Part shown: positions 51,219 through 59,633 of the stretch, piece by piece
Layout: the number at the start of each line of letters is the position of its first letter
Position numbering within the stretch: position 1 is the first letter of the stretch
The notes under the pieces: generated by a model
What the model saw: only the letters and a program-made list of their open reading frames with translations
Databases searched by the model: none
Told to the model about the DNA's origin: nothing
Program-made: the position numbers and the translations under genes
Assembly: GCF_045207785.1 (NCBI RefSeq)
Contig: NZ_CP108776.1
Coordinates: 1,302,001 to 1,366,000, forward strand
Reading direction: 5' to 3'
DNA length: 64,000 bases
Source of the DNA: Embleya sp045207785
GTDB lineage: Bacteria; Actinomycetota; Actinomycetes; Streptomycetales; Streptomycetaceae

Positions 51219-54200
51219 ATGCGCGTACAAATCCTGGGTCCGCTGCGCGTGGTGGCGGACGGACGGGCCGTGGACATCGGCGGCGCCCGGCTGCGTGCGC
51301 TGGTCACCCGGCTGGCGGTGGACGCGGGGCGGGCGGTGACGGTGGAGGCGCTGTCGGGGGCGTTGTGGCCGGAGAGCGGTCCGGCCGATCCCGGGCACGC
51401 GCTCCAGGCGCTGGTGTCGAGGCTGCGCCGGGCCCTGCCGGACGCGGGCATGCTGCGCTCGGTGTCCGGCGGCTACCGGCTCGACCTGGTGCCGGACGCG
51501 GTGGACGCGCTGGCGTTCGAGCGGTTGGTGCGCACCGGACAGCGCGCGCTGCGCGAGGGCGACACCGAGACCGCGGCCCGTCGGCTGCGCGAGGGGCTGG
51601 GCCTGTGGCGCGGGTCGGCGTTGGCGGACGCGCGCGGGGCGCCGTACGCGGTCGCCGCCGCGGCGCGTCTGGACGAGTTGCGCCTGGCCGCGATCGAGGA
51701 CCGGATCGCGGCCGATCTGGCCACCGGCGCCGAGCACTTGGTGGCCGAGTTGCAGGAGCTGACGGCGGCGCACCCGCTGCGCGAACGGCTGTACGTGCTG
51801 CTGGTGCGGGCGCTGCACGCGGACGGCCGGCAGAGCGAGGCGCTGGGCGCGTACGCGCACTACCGCGCCCTGCTGGCCGACGCGTTGGGCGTGGATCCGG
51901 GGCCGGAGCTGCGGGCCGCGCACGGGGCGGTGCTGCGGGACGAGCGGGTCGCGCACGAACCCGGCGGCGGTCGGCCGCGCGGCAATCTGCGCGCACCGCT
52001 GACCAGCTTCGTCGGTCGCGCCCACGAACAGGCCCGGGTGCGCGCGCAATTGCGGGACGGCCGGCTGGTCACCCTGGTCGGACCGGGCGGCGCGGGCAAG
52101 ACCCGGCTCGCGGTGACCGTCGCCGCCGGCCTCGCCGACGCCGCTCCCGACGGGGTGTGGCTGGTGGAACTGGCCGCGGTGACCGATCCGGCCGACGTAC
52201 CGCAGGCCGCGGTCAGCGCGTTGGGGCTGCGCGAGACCGGCCTGGCCGACACCTCCACCCGGCCGCACGATCCGGTGAACCGGCTGGTGGCCGCGCTGTC
52301 GGGGGCGCGGGCGCTGCTCGTCCTGGACAACTGCGAACACGTGATCGACGCGGCGGCGCGGCTGATCGACGACCTGCTCGGGCGCTGCCCGCGGCTGCGC
52401 GTGCTGGCCACGAGCCGCGAGCCGCTCGCGATCCTCGGCGAGGCGCTGTGCGCGGTGCCGCCGCTGGCGCTGCCCGAGCCGGGCGCCACGGCCGAACAGG
52501 CCGCCGGCTGCCCGGCGGTGCGGTTGTTCGTGGACCGCGCGGGCGCGGTGCGGGCCGACTTCGCGCTCACCGAGGCCAACGTCGGTGCGGTCACGGAGGT
52601 GTGCCGCCGGCTCGACGGCCTCCCGCTGGCGATCGAGCTGGCCGCCGCCCGGGTGCGCTCGATGGCGGTCGACCACCTGGCCGGCCGCCTGGACGATCGT
52701 TTCCAATTGCTGACCGGCGGCAGCCGTACGGCGATGTCCCGGCACCGGACCCTGCACGCGGTCGTGGCCTGGAGCTGGGACCTGCTCGATCCCGCCGAAC
52801 GCGCCGCCCTGGAGCGGCTGGCGGTGTTCCCCGCGTCCTTCGATGCCGAGGCCGCCGCGTGCCTGGGCGCGACCCCGAGCATCGTCGACGCGCTGGTCGA
52901 CCAGTCGCTGATCCAGGTGCCGGCCACGGCGGACGGCGGGCCGCGCTACCAGATGCTGGAGACCATCCGCGAGTACGGCCTGGAGCGGTTGGCCGAGTCC
53001 GGCGAGATCGCCGCGGCGCGCGCCGAACACGCCGCGTGCTTCCTCGCGTTGGCCGAGGCGGCGGCGCCGCATGTTCGCGGCGCCGACCAGTTGCCGTGGA
53101 TCGCCCGACTCACCGCGGAGCGCGACAACGTGCTGGCCGCGCTGCACTTCGTCTGCGACGCCGGCGACGCGGAGACCGCGGTCCGGTTCGGGGCCGCGCT
53201 CTGGTACTTCTGGGCGATCCACAGCGAGCACGTGGAGGCGGCGGATCGGCTGCGCGCGGTCCTGGCGGTGCCCGGCCCGCAACCGGTCGCGGCCACGGCC
53301 GCCGCGGCCACCGGGTACCTGTTCACGTCGGTGCTCTCCGGCGACCTCGCGGCCCGGACGCCGGCTCCCGAAGCCATCGCCGCGACCCTGCGCGCGCACG
53401 ACCCGGCGGATCCGACCGCGGCGCTGATCGCCGCCCTGCTCGCGCTGATCGCCCACGACCCGGCGGCCGGCCTGGTCGCGATCGACGCCGGTCGGGCGCA
53501 CGCCGATCCGTGGACGAGGGCCATGCTGTGTTGGGTCCGCTCCTTCCTGCACGGCATCCACGGCGACGTGCACCGGCTGTGCCACGACCTGGCCGAGGCC
53601 GCCGCCGCGTTCCGCGCGGCCGGCGAACGGTGGGGCCTGGCGATGTCGCTGCTGAGCCTGGCGAACGCCCGGATCATGCTCGGCGACCTGGCCGGCGGGG
53701 TCGGTGCGCTGGAGGAATCGGCGGTTCTGGTACGGATGTTCGGTGTCGACGACCATCCGCGGCTGTGGTTGGCGATGGTCCGGATCCGGACCGGCGACGT
53801 GACCGCGGCCCGCGACGAACTGCTCGGCATCGTCGCCCGCGCCGGCTCCGGCCGGTACGTCTCGCTGGCCCGGCTCTTCCTGGGCGACCTGGCCCGGTGC
53901 GCGGGCGATCGGGCCGAGGCCGCCCGGCAGTTCGAGCTCGCCGCCGCGGATCGGGAGGCGTTCGACGACGCGGTGTTCCGCGCGCTGTACCGGTTCGGGG
54001 TCGGCACCCTGGCCGTACAGACCGGCGACTTCGCGGCGGCCGAGCGCGATCTGGGCGAGGCGCTCACGCTGGTGGCCACCATGCCGGAGTTGCCGATGGC
54101 GGCCCCGGTCGGCCTCGGGGTGGCTCGGCTGCGGCTGCGCCGGGGGGATCCCGCCGAGGCCGCCGAGGTGCTCGGCGCCAACCACGCGCTGCGCGGTACC

Positions 54201-54365
54201 GCCGACGCGTTCAACCGCGATGTGGTGGGCCTGACCCGGGAGTTGCGCAAAGTCCTGGGCGAGGCCGGGTACCGCGCCGCCTACGCCCACGGCCGGGCCC
54301 TCGACCGCGCGGACGCGCTCGCCCTGATCCGGGCCCGGGTCACCGGCGGCCGTCCGCGCCCCTGA
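51219..54365 (+). CDS. AfsR/SARP-like regulator with NB-ARC and TPR region
   Basis: 1048 residues. Residues 1-95 are an OmpR-type winged helix typical of SARPs (VQILGPLRVVADGRAVDIGG), 96-245 the bacterial transcriptional activation domain (LGLWRGSALADARGAPYA, ALGAYAHYRALLADALGVDP), then an NB-ARC-like ATPase with Walker A GPGGAGKT (288-295) and ALLVLDNCEH, and a helical TPR-like C-terminal half. Such large regulators activate antibiotic clusters. The start is the ATG with a weak upstream site. It faces the P450 gene and ends nine bases from the convergent exporter gene. A likely pathway-specific activator. Confidence 0.88.
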   Translation: MRVQILGPLRVVADGRAVDIGGARLRALVTRLAVDAGRAVTVEALSGALWPESGPADPGHALQALVSRLRRALPDAGMLRSVSGGYRLDLVPDAVDALAFERLVRTGQRALREGDTETAARRLREGLGLWRGSALADARGAPYAVAAAARLDELRLAAIEDRIAADLATGAEHLVAELQELTAAHPLRERLYVLLVRALHADGRQSEALGAYAHYRALLADALGVDPGPELRAAHGAVLRDERVAHEPGGGRPRGNLRAPLTSFVGRAHEQARVRAQLRDGRLVTLVGPGGAGKTRLAVTVAAGLADAAPDGVWLVELAAVTDPADVPQAAVSALGLRETGLADTSTRPHDPVNRLVAALSGARALLVLDNCEHVIDAAARLIDDLLGRCPRLRVLATSREPLAILGEALCAVPPLALPEPGATAEQAAGCPAVRLFVDRAGAVRADFALTEANVGAVTEVCRRLDGLPLAIELAAARVRSMAVDHLAGRLDDRFQLLTGGSRTAMSRHRTLHAVVAWSWDLLDPAERAALERLAVFPASFDAEAAACLGATPSIVDALVDQSLIQVPATADGGPRYQMLETIREYGLERLAESGEIAAARAEHAACFLALAEAAAPHVRGADQLPWIARLTAERDNVLAALHFVCDAGDAETAVRFGAALWYFWAIHSEHVEAADRLRAVLAVPGPQPVAATAAAATGYLFTSVLSGDLAARTPAPEAIAATLRAHDPADPTAALIAALLALIAHDPAAGLVAIDAGRAHADPWTRAMLCWVRSFLHGIHGDVHRLCHDLAEAAAAFRAAGERWGLAMSLLSLANARIMLGDLAGGVGALEESAVLVRMFGVDDHPRLWLAMVRIRTGDVTAARDELLGIVARAGSGRYVSLARLFLGDLARCAGDRAEAARQFELAAADREAFDDAVFRALYRFGVGTLAVQTGDFAAAERDLGEALTLVATMPELPMAAPVGLGVARLRLRRGDPAEAAEVLGANHALRGTADAFNRDVVGLTRELRKVLGEAGYRAAYAHGRALDRADALALIRARVTGGRPRP

Positions 54366-54374
54366 GCGCCCCGG

Positions 54375-55193
54375 TCAATCGGCCCGCCGGTTCGCCAGCA
54401 CCGCGAGCGGGGCGAAGATCACGAGCACGACGGCCGACCACAGCAGCGTCTTGCCCACCGGGTCCGCCACCGCCCCACCGGTCAGCAGACCGCGGGTCGC
54501 GTCCATCGCGTGCGTGACCGGATTGACCCCGGCCCACGCCTCCAGCCAGCCCGGCAGCGTCGACTTCGGCGCGGCCAGGCTGGTCCCCAGCACCAGCGGC
54601 AGGAAGGCGACGAAGGCGAATCCGAGCACCGCGCCCTCGTCCTTGACCAGGACGCCGATCAGGACCGTGACCCAGCTCAGACAGAAGGCGAACAGGATCG
54701 CGATCCCGACCGCCCCGAGCGCCGACGCGAAGTCGGTCTCGACCCGGAAGCCCATCAGGCAGCCGACCCCGAACAGCACCGCCGCCGCCAGCACATAGCG
54801 GACCGTGTCGGCGAGCACCGAGCCGATCAGCGGTGCCGAACGCCCGATCGGCAGGCTGCGGAACCGATCGGCGACGCCGTTCTTGCGGTCCAGGTTGACG
54901 TTGAGGCCGGTGGACAGCATCCCGGACAGGATCGTGCCCATCACCAGGATTCCCGGGAACAGGTACTGGAGGTAGTCCCCGGTGGAGCCGGTCATGGCAC
55001 CACCAAAGAGGTAGTAGAACAGCACCAGGAAGATGACCGGGGTCATCACCCCGTTCATCAGGAATCCGGGGTTGCGCCCGCTCTTGATCAGACTGCGCCG
55101 GCCGAGCACCAGGCTGTGCCGGACCAGTGCCCACGGGCGCTGCGGCGCGAGCGCCTCCGCGGCCGTCCGGTCCACCGTGATCGTGCCGCTCAC
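54375..55193 (-). CDS. ABC-2 exporter permease, DrrB type
   Basis: 272 residues, six membrane segments, with the DrrB family pattern SLVLGRRSLIKSGRNPGFLM near the N-terminus and GVADRFRSLPIGRSAPLIG in the conserved loop. With the ATPase just upstream (stop and start overlap, 55190-55193) it forms an exporter of the daunorubicin-resistance type. In a peptide cluster it would provide product export and self-resistance. Confidence 0.88.
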   Translation of the reverse strand: MSGTITVDRTAAEALAPQRPWALVRHSLVLGRRSLIKSGRNPGFLMNGVMTPVIFLVLFYYLFGGAMTGSTGDYLQYLFPGILVMGTILSGMLSTGLNVNLDRKNGVADRFRSLPIGRSAPLIGSVLADTVRYVLAAAVLFGVGCLMGFRVETDFASALGAVGIAILFAFCLSWVTVLIGVLVKDEGAVLGFAFVAFLPLVLGTSLAAPKSTLPGWLEAWAGVNPVTHAMDATRGLLTGGAVADPVGKTLLWSAVVLVIFAPLAVLANRRAD

Positions 55194-56320
55194 GCCGCCT
55201 CCTCCTCGTTCCGATCCGACTTGCGACCCGACTTGCGCCCCGACTTTCGACCCGACTTTCGACCCGATGTCCCGGCCGGTCTCCGGGCCGAGCCCGCACC
55301 CGGCTCCGCGCCGTCCGGGTCCCCCGCTCGATCACGATCCGGGTCCCCATCCACCCCGGAATCCACCCCGGCATCGGCCGCGCGCTCGTCCGCGTGCCGC
55401 CGCGTCAACGCGAAGAACGCCTCGTCCAGACTCGGCAACCGCAGCGCGAACTCGGTCACCTCGATCCCCGCCGCCTCGATCAGCCGCGCGGTCTCGGCCA
55501 ACACGTCACCGCCGCGCACCGGCACGGTGATCACGCCGCGCCCGACCGAGTCCGGTTCGCGCCCGGCCACCGACCGCAGGATCGTGGCCACGTCCGCCTC
55601 CCGCGCCGGGTCGGCCGGCCGGACCGCGACGGTCTGGCCGCCCACGATCCGCTTCAGCTCGGCCGGCGTCCCGTGCGCGATCACCCGGCCGTGATCCATC
55701 ACCGAGATCTCGTCGGCGAGCGCGTCCGCCTCCTCCAGGTACTGCGTGGTCAGCAGCACCGTGACGCCGTCGGCGGTCATCGAGCGCACCGTGCGCCACA
55801 TGTCCTCGCGCTTGCCCGGATCGAGCCCGGTGGTCGGCTCGTCCAGGAAGACGATCCTCGGCGAGCCGACCAGGCTCGCGGCCAGGTCCAGGCGCCGCCG
55901 CATGCCGCCCGAGTACGTCGACGCCCGCCGTCCCGCGGCCTCGGTCAGCTCGAAGCGCCCGAGCAGTTCGTCCGCCCTGGCCTTCGCCTCGCCCTTGCGC
56001 AGGTCCAGGAGTCGGCCGATGAGCACCAGGTTCTCGAGGCCGGTGAGTTCCTCGTCGACGGTCGCGTACTGCCCGGTGAGCCCGATCAACCGGCGCACCC
56101 GGGCGGCGTGTCGGACCACGTCGAGCCCGCCCACCGTCGCGCGTCCCTCGTCCGGCCGCAGCAGCGTGGCCAGGATGCGGATCGCCGTGGTCTTGCCGGC
56201 GCCGTTGGGCCCGAGCACCCCGAGCACCGTGCCCGGGCGGGCCGCCAGGTCGGCGCCCGCGAGCGCGGTCGTCTTCCCGAATCGTTTGACCAGGCCCTCA
56301 GCCTGGAACGCGTAGCTCAT
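55190..56320 (-). CDS. ABC-2 exporter ATPase, DrrA type, with repetitive basic tail
   Basis: 376 residues. Walker A GPNGAGKTT (37-45), signature YSGGMRRRLDLAASL, Walker B RIVFLDEPTTGLDP. Residues 220-310 are the DrrA-type C-terminal domain, which ends about PSLDEAFFALTRRHA. The last 65 residues are a non-family extension: Asp/Gly-rich, then four tandem SGRK units and a final SDRNEEEAA. The repeat is visible in DNA as repeated CGACTTNCGACC units near 55215-55265. The tail may be a membrane- or nucleotide-proximal accessory or the result of slippage. Confidence 0.88.
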   Translation of the reverse strand: MSYAFQAEGLVKRFGKTTALAGADLAARPGTVLGVLGPNGAGKTTAIRILATLLRPDEGRATVGGLDVVRHAARVRRLIGLTGQYATVDEELTGLENLVLIGRLLDLRKGEAKARADELLGRFELTEAAGRRASTYSGGMRRRLDLAASLVGSPRIVFLDEPTTGLDPGKREDMWRTVRSMTADGVTVLLTTQYLEEADALADEISVMDHGRVIAHGTPAELKRIVGGQTVAVRPADPAREADVATILRSVAGREPDSVGRGVITVPVRGGDVLAETARLIEAAGIEVTEFALRLPSLDEAFFALTRRHADERAADAGVDSGVDGDPDRDRAGDPDGAEPGAGSARRPAGTSGRKSGRKSGRKSGRKSDRNEEEAA

Positions 56321-56441
56321 GCCGGCGAGGCTGCCGGCCGACGCTCACAGATCGCGCACAGATCACTCCCGTCCTCCCGTTCGGGTGCATGCCCGCTCCC
56401 GCGGCCGGGATCCGGGGGCCGCCGCCGATCGCCGCGCCCGG

Positions 56442-57548
56442 TCAGCCGCGGCACGAGCTGTCCGACGCGTCGAGCCGGTAGCGCGGCGGCGGGTTCGTGT
56501 CGTGCAGTTCCGGCGAGAAGTAGATCTTGACCCGCGGCCGATCGCGCCCGGGTTGCCACGAGATGTAGTTGTGGATCCCCCGCCCGTCGGCGGGCGGCCG
56601 GCTCGCGATCTCCCCCAGCACGTGCTCGTACCGGTCGGCCGAGCGACCGTGGCTCGCGAACAGCCGGCACACCCGGCCACGCAGCACCTCGTCACTGGCC
56701 GCGTACGTCCACAGCGGGACGTACAGCGTGGCCGCGTCGGCCTCGCGCGCGTCCGCGATCGTGAAGGTCAGGCAGGTCACCGGCGGTTGCACGGTGAGGT
56801 CCTCGGCGTGGCCGGTCATCAACCGGCAGAACCCGGTGGTCAGGTCGGGGTCGAAGCCGGGCTGCTTCTCCAACAGGGTCGCCAGGTAGTCCGCGTCGGC
56901 GTCGTAGTGGCGGAAGTAGATCTTGATCCGCGCCGCCCGACTCGCCGACAGATCGAGCGATAACAGGAAGGGCAGATCGCGGCGGGCGTCGCGGCGCACG
57001 TGCGACAGGACGGCGGGCCACGCGGCCTGCAGTCCGAGCCGGTCCAGGCCCATGCCGAGCAGGTCCAGGGCCCGGTCGGGGCCCTCCACGGTCGGGTAGA
57101 ACCAGACCTTGAACCGGACCGGCCCGTGCCGGCGGATCTCCGCGCCGTACATGGCGACATGGCCCCCCGCGGGGTCGTCGGGCAGGTACAGATCGGCAAG
57201 GGACGCCCAGCGCTCGTCGGAGGTGCCGTACGCCGTGGCCAGGCCGGCCATCATCCGCCGCGCGGCCGACGACGCGTCGGCCGCCGTACCCCCCGGGGTC
57301 ATCGGCTCGACCGCGAACTGCACCGCGGGGTCGGCCTCGTCGAAGTCGACGGCGAACTCCACCGGTGATCCGTCCGGTGACACGTCCGAAAGGGGCAACT
57401 CGCCGGACCGCGCGTCGCCCCACGGCTCGGTCATGGTCCGGAACACCGCCACGATCTCCTCCGCGCGCTCCCCCAGGTCGAGGCGGCGGGTCAGGTTCTC
57501 CAAGCGGGACGCGCAGGTGCCCCGGACCGGTACCGACAGTCTCTTCAC
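56442..57548 (-). CDS. Indole prenyltransferase, DMATS/ABBA family
   Basis: 368 residues from the GTG at 57546-57548 (GAGAGGGG upstream). Features of bacterial tryptophan/indole prenyltransferases: PVEFAVDFDEADPAVQFAVE near the substrate-binding N-terminal half, FKVWFYPTVEGPD, IKIYFRHYDADADYLATL and the C-terminal HNYISWQPGRDRPRVKIYFS, where alternating basic and Tyr residues bind dimethylallyl diphosphate. No aspartate-rich motif, as expected. It would transfer a C5 unit to tryptophan or an indole. Codon 196 is TTA (56961-56963), so bldA control is expected. Minus strand; likely its own transcript, with the exporter genes downstream. Confidence 0.88.
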   Translation of the reverse strand: MKRLSVPVRGTCASRLENLTRRLDLGERAEEIVAVFRTMTEPWGDARSGELPLSDVSPDGSPVEFAVDFDEADPAVQFAVEPMTPGGTAADASSAARRMMAGLATAYGTSDERWASLADLYLPDDPAGGHVAMYGAEIRRHGPVRFKVWFYPTVEGPDRALDLLGMGLDRLGLQAAWPAVLSHVRRDARRDLPFLLSLDLSASRAARIKIYFRHYDADADYLATLLEKQPGFDPDLTTGFCRLMTGHAEDLTVQPPVTCLTFTIADAREADAATLYVPLWTYAASDEVLRGRVCRLFASHGRSADRYEHVLGEIASRPPADGRGIHNYISWQPGRDRPRVKIYFSPELHDTNPPPRYRLDASDSSCRG

Positions 57549-57579
57549 CAGTTCCCCTCTCACAGATCTCACAGATGGC

Positions 57580-57768
57580 GCAGGTCTCGCGGGTGTCGCG
57601 GTGTCGCGGGTCTGCGGGTCTCGCGGGTGTCGCAAGTCGTGCGGGTCTCGCAGGTCGTGCGAGTCGTGCGGATCTCGCAGGTCGTGCGAGTCGTGCAGGT
57701 CATGCGGGTCTCGCAGGTCGTGCAGGTCGTGCAGGTCGTGCAGGTCGTGCGGGTCTCGCAGGTCGTAC
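57580..57768. repeat. Nine-base minisatellite upstream of the prenyltransferase gene
   Basis: About twenty copies of a nine-base unit, variants TGCGGGTCT, CGCAGGTCG, TGCAGGTCG, TGCGAGTCG. From 57631 to 57765 fifteen units follow without a gap, in a higher-order pattern in which CGCAGGTCG recurs every three to five units. The 5' part (57580-57630) is more degenerate. On the minus strand all frames stay open, and one would encode an Asp-Leu/His-Asp repeat in frame with the prenyltransferase, but there is no start. It lies between the promoter region and the gene start. Confidence 0.9.
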
Positions 57769-58667
57769 ACACCTCGTCGATGCGTCCCGCGCGAGGTCGC
57801 CCCGGCTCGACGGTCGATATCCCGCCGTCCCGGCGCACCGCACCCCCAGGGGCTTCGCGGACGGCGGACTAATAAGGGGTTGAGGAAAACCGCGACGGAT
57901 GTTATTTTCCGCGGCCGACGCTGCGGCAACGGGCGCGCCCGACGGTTGAACCGGGACGCCGAATACCACCGGAGACTGCACCGGGGGACGGCGTACGAAT
58001 TCCCGAAATCCCCGAGCGGGCCCCTCCCGCGCGTACGCCCGGGCCCCCGGCTCGCCGGCGCGAACCCGGCGGGGATGGTGGCACTCGCAGGATTGTGCCC
58101 ATCGACTCCGGGCGACAACCATCCGAATCTTTGCACATCCGAGACCATGATCGACTATCCGAAATATTCTCGAATCGGGCGGAAGCTCCCGACCCGGGAG
58201 CGGCTCGATGAATTGCCCATCGCAGCCGGGCGAGCGACAGGCAACCATCATCTCGGCCAGATTTCGTCCGGATCACCACGCCCGCCGCGGGCGCCCTCGC
58301 GAATCATGATCATTTCTCTCTGGCGATGATCCCGATCGGCACTCGACAATCAACCGGACAACCTGGGTACATTGCCGGTCGTTGACGGTTCCGTGGATCT
58401 GATGTGATAGTTGCCGAGGGGCTCCCCGGGGTCGGGATGCGCATGCGCGTCGTCGGTTGATCTCGGGAATGCCGGAGGAGACGACCTCGACGGATCGAGG
58501 CCCGAGCGCCGCCGCGCGGCGCGGGTCTCGCCTGTGCAAATGCCGTCGAGCGTTCCCCATGCCGGCACAGATGCGCAGGTCAACGCCCCACCGGCGCGAT
58601 GAGCGAGCGCGCGACGACGATCCGTCGAGGTCTGGCGGAAACCTTCGATCCGACCTGGAATAAAGCA
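57769..58667. promoter_or_regulatory. Large divergent promoter region, prenyltransferase / PhyH-NRPS
   Basis: About 900 bases with no convincing gene between two divergent cluster genes. Two zones are A/T-rich against the background: 57870-57905 (GGACTAATAAGGGGTTGAGG then ATGTTATTTTCC, with GGAAAA...TTTTCC as an inverted pair) and 58300-58400. The open frames lack ribosome sites. The length and composition suggest the control region of both transcripts and a likely target for the AfsR-like regulator. Confidence 0.5.
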
Positions 58668-59462
58668 ATGAAGCTGACGGAAACACAGCTCGAGGAGTAC
58701 GGAAACAATGGGTTCGTGCTCTTGCCCGAACTCTTTTCGAAAGAAGAGGTGGACATCCTCTGCGAGGCCCTCGAGGAAGACGGCTCGACGCCCGGACCAC
58801 ACCTTGTCACCGAGGCGGACGGTCATACCCTGAGGGCGATCTATGCTTCCCATCTGCGCCATCCGGTATATCGGCGATTAATTCGGTCGGATCGCCTCCT
58901 GGCACCGGTAAAGCAACTCGCGGATGACGAGTTGTATATCCATCAGCTCAAGGTGAATGTGAAACATGCGCATGGCGGAGAGCAATGGGCATGGCATCAG
59001 GATTTCATCGTCTGGCGCGACGCCGACAATATGCCGGCACCTCGCGCGGTCAACGTCGGGATATTTCTCGACGATATGAATGAATACAACGGATCCCTTG
59101 TCTTCCTTCGCGGATCCCATCGGCTCGGCACACTCGAACGCAAGGGCCACGGCGCGATCGACGCGGGCCGGCACATCGACCCCGACGATTACTCCCTGGA
59201 TGCCGAGGAATTGGGTCGATTGACCACCGCGCACGAGATGACCAGCCCCAAGGGAAGCGCCGGCTCGGTGGTCCTCTTTCACCCCGAGGTAATTCACGGC
59301 TCCGCGCTGAATATCTCGCCCTTCCCGCGCAGGCTGCTGATCGCCACCTACAATCCGATCACCAACGAGCCGAGGCCCGCGGGCCGCCCGCGCCCGGAGT
59401 ACCTGGTCGGCCGAGCCGGTGCGCCGCTGGTCGCGCAGAAGGGCCCCGTGCGGGCGAACTGA
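58668..59462 (+). CDS. PhyH-family Fe(II)/2-oxoglutarate hydroxylase
   Basis: 264 residues from the ATG at 58668, where the alignment-typical MKLTETQLEEYGNNGFVLLP begins; an ATG 69 bases upstream adds an unaligned stretch. Iron ligands are His110 and Asp112 in WHQDFIVW and His210 in VIHGSALN; Arg221 or Arg222 (PFPRRLL) would bind 2-oxoglutarate. This is the phytanoyl-CoA/ectoine hydroxylase group, which includes amino acid hydroxylases that make building blocks for peptides, such as the leucine hydroxylase of griselimycin biosynthesis. Codon 71 is TTA (58878-58880). It lies directly upstream of the NRPS. Confidence 0.88.
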   Translation: MKLTETQLEEYGNNGFVLLPELFSKEEVDILCEALEEDGSTPGPHLVTEADGHTLRAIYASHLRHPVYRRLIRSDRLLAPVKQLADDELYIHQLKVNVKHAHGGEQWAWHQDFIVWRDADNMPAPRAVNVGIFLDDMNEYNGSLVFLRGSHRLGTLERKGHGAIDAGRHIDPDDYSLDAEELGRLTTAHEMTSPKGSAGSVVLFHPEVIHGSALNISPFPRRLLIATYNPITNEPRPAGRPRPEYLVGRAGAPLVAQKGPVRAN

Positions 59463-59633
59463 CCCCGTCGCCGCGCCCTCCCGGGCGCCGCCCCGCGGTA
59501 CCCCGTAGCCGGCGCGCCGCGCGCCCGGCCCCTTGCCGGCGCCACCCGTCGGGCCCGTTCCCGGTGCGGTGTCGCGCCGTGCCCCGCCGCCGCTCCGGCG
59601 CGGATTCCGCTCGCCCCTTCCCATGGAGTCGTC

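Noticed and set aside
49985..54517. Very long open frames on both strands across the AfsR-like gene
   Set aside because: They are shadows of the real gene, Arg/Gly/Pro-rich without any family motif, caused by high GC.
57580..57768. The repeat array as a CRISPR
   Set aside because: The nine-base units are contiguous with no unique spacers and no cas genes are nearby; it is a minisatellite.
57549..58148. A longer prenyltransferase beginning near 58148 and including the Asp/His/Leu repeat
   Set aside because: The upstream part has no ribosome site and no family resemblance and is explained by the repeat keeping the frame open; the GTG at 57548 has a good site and starts where the family pattern starts.
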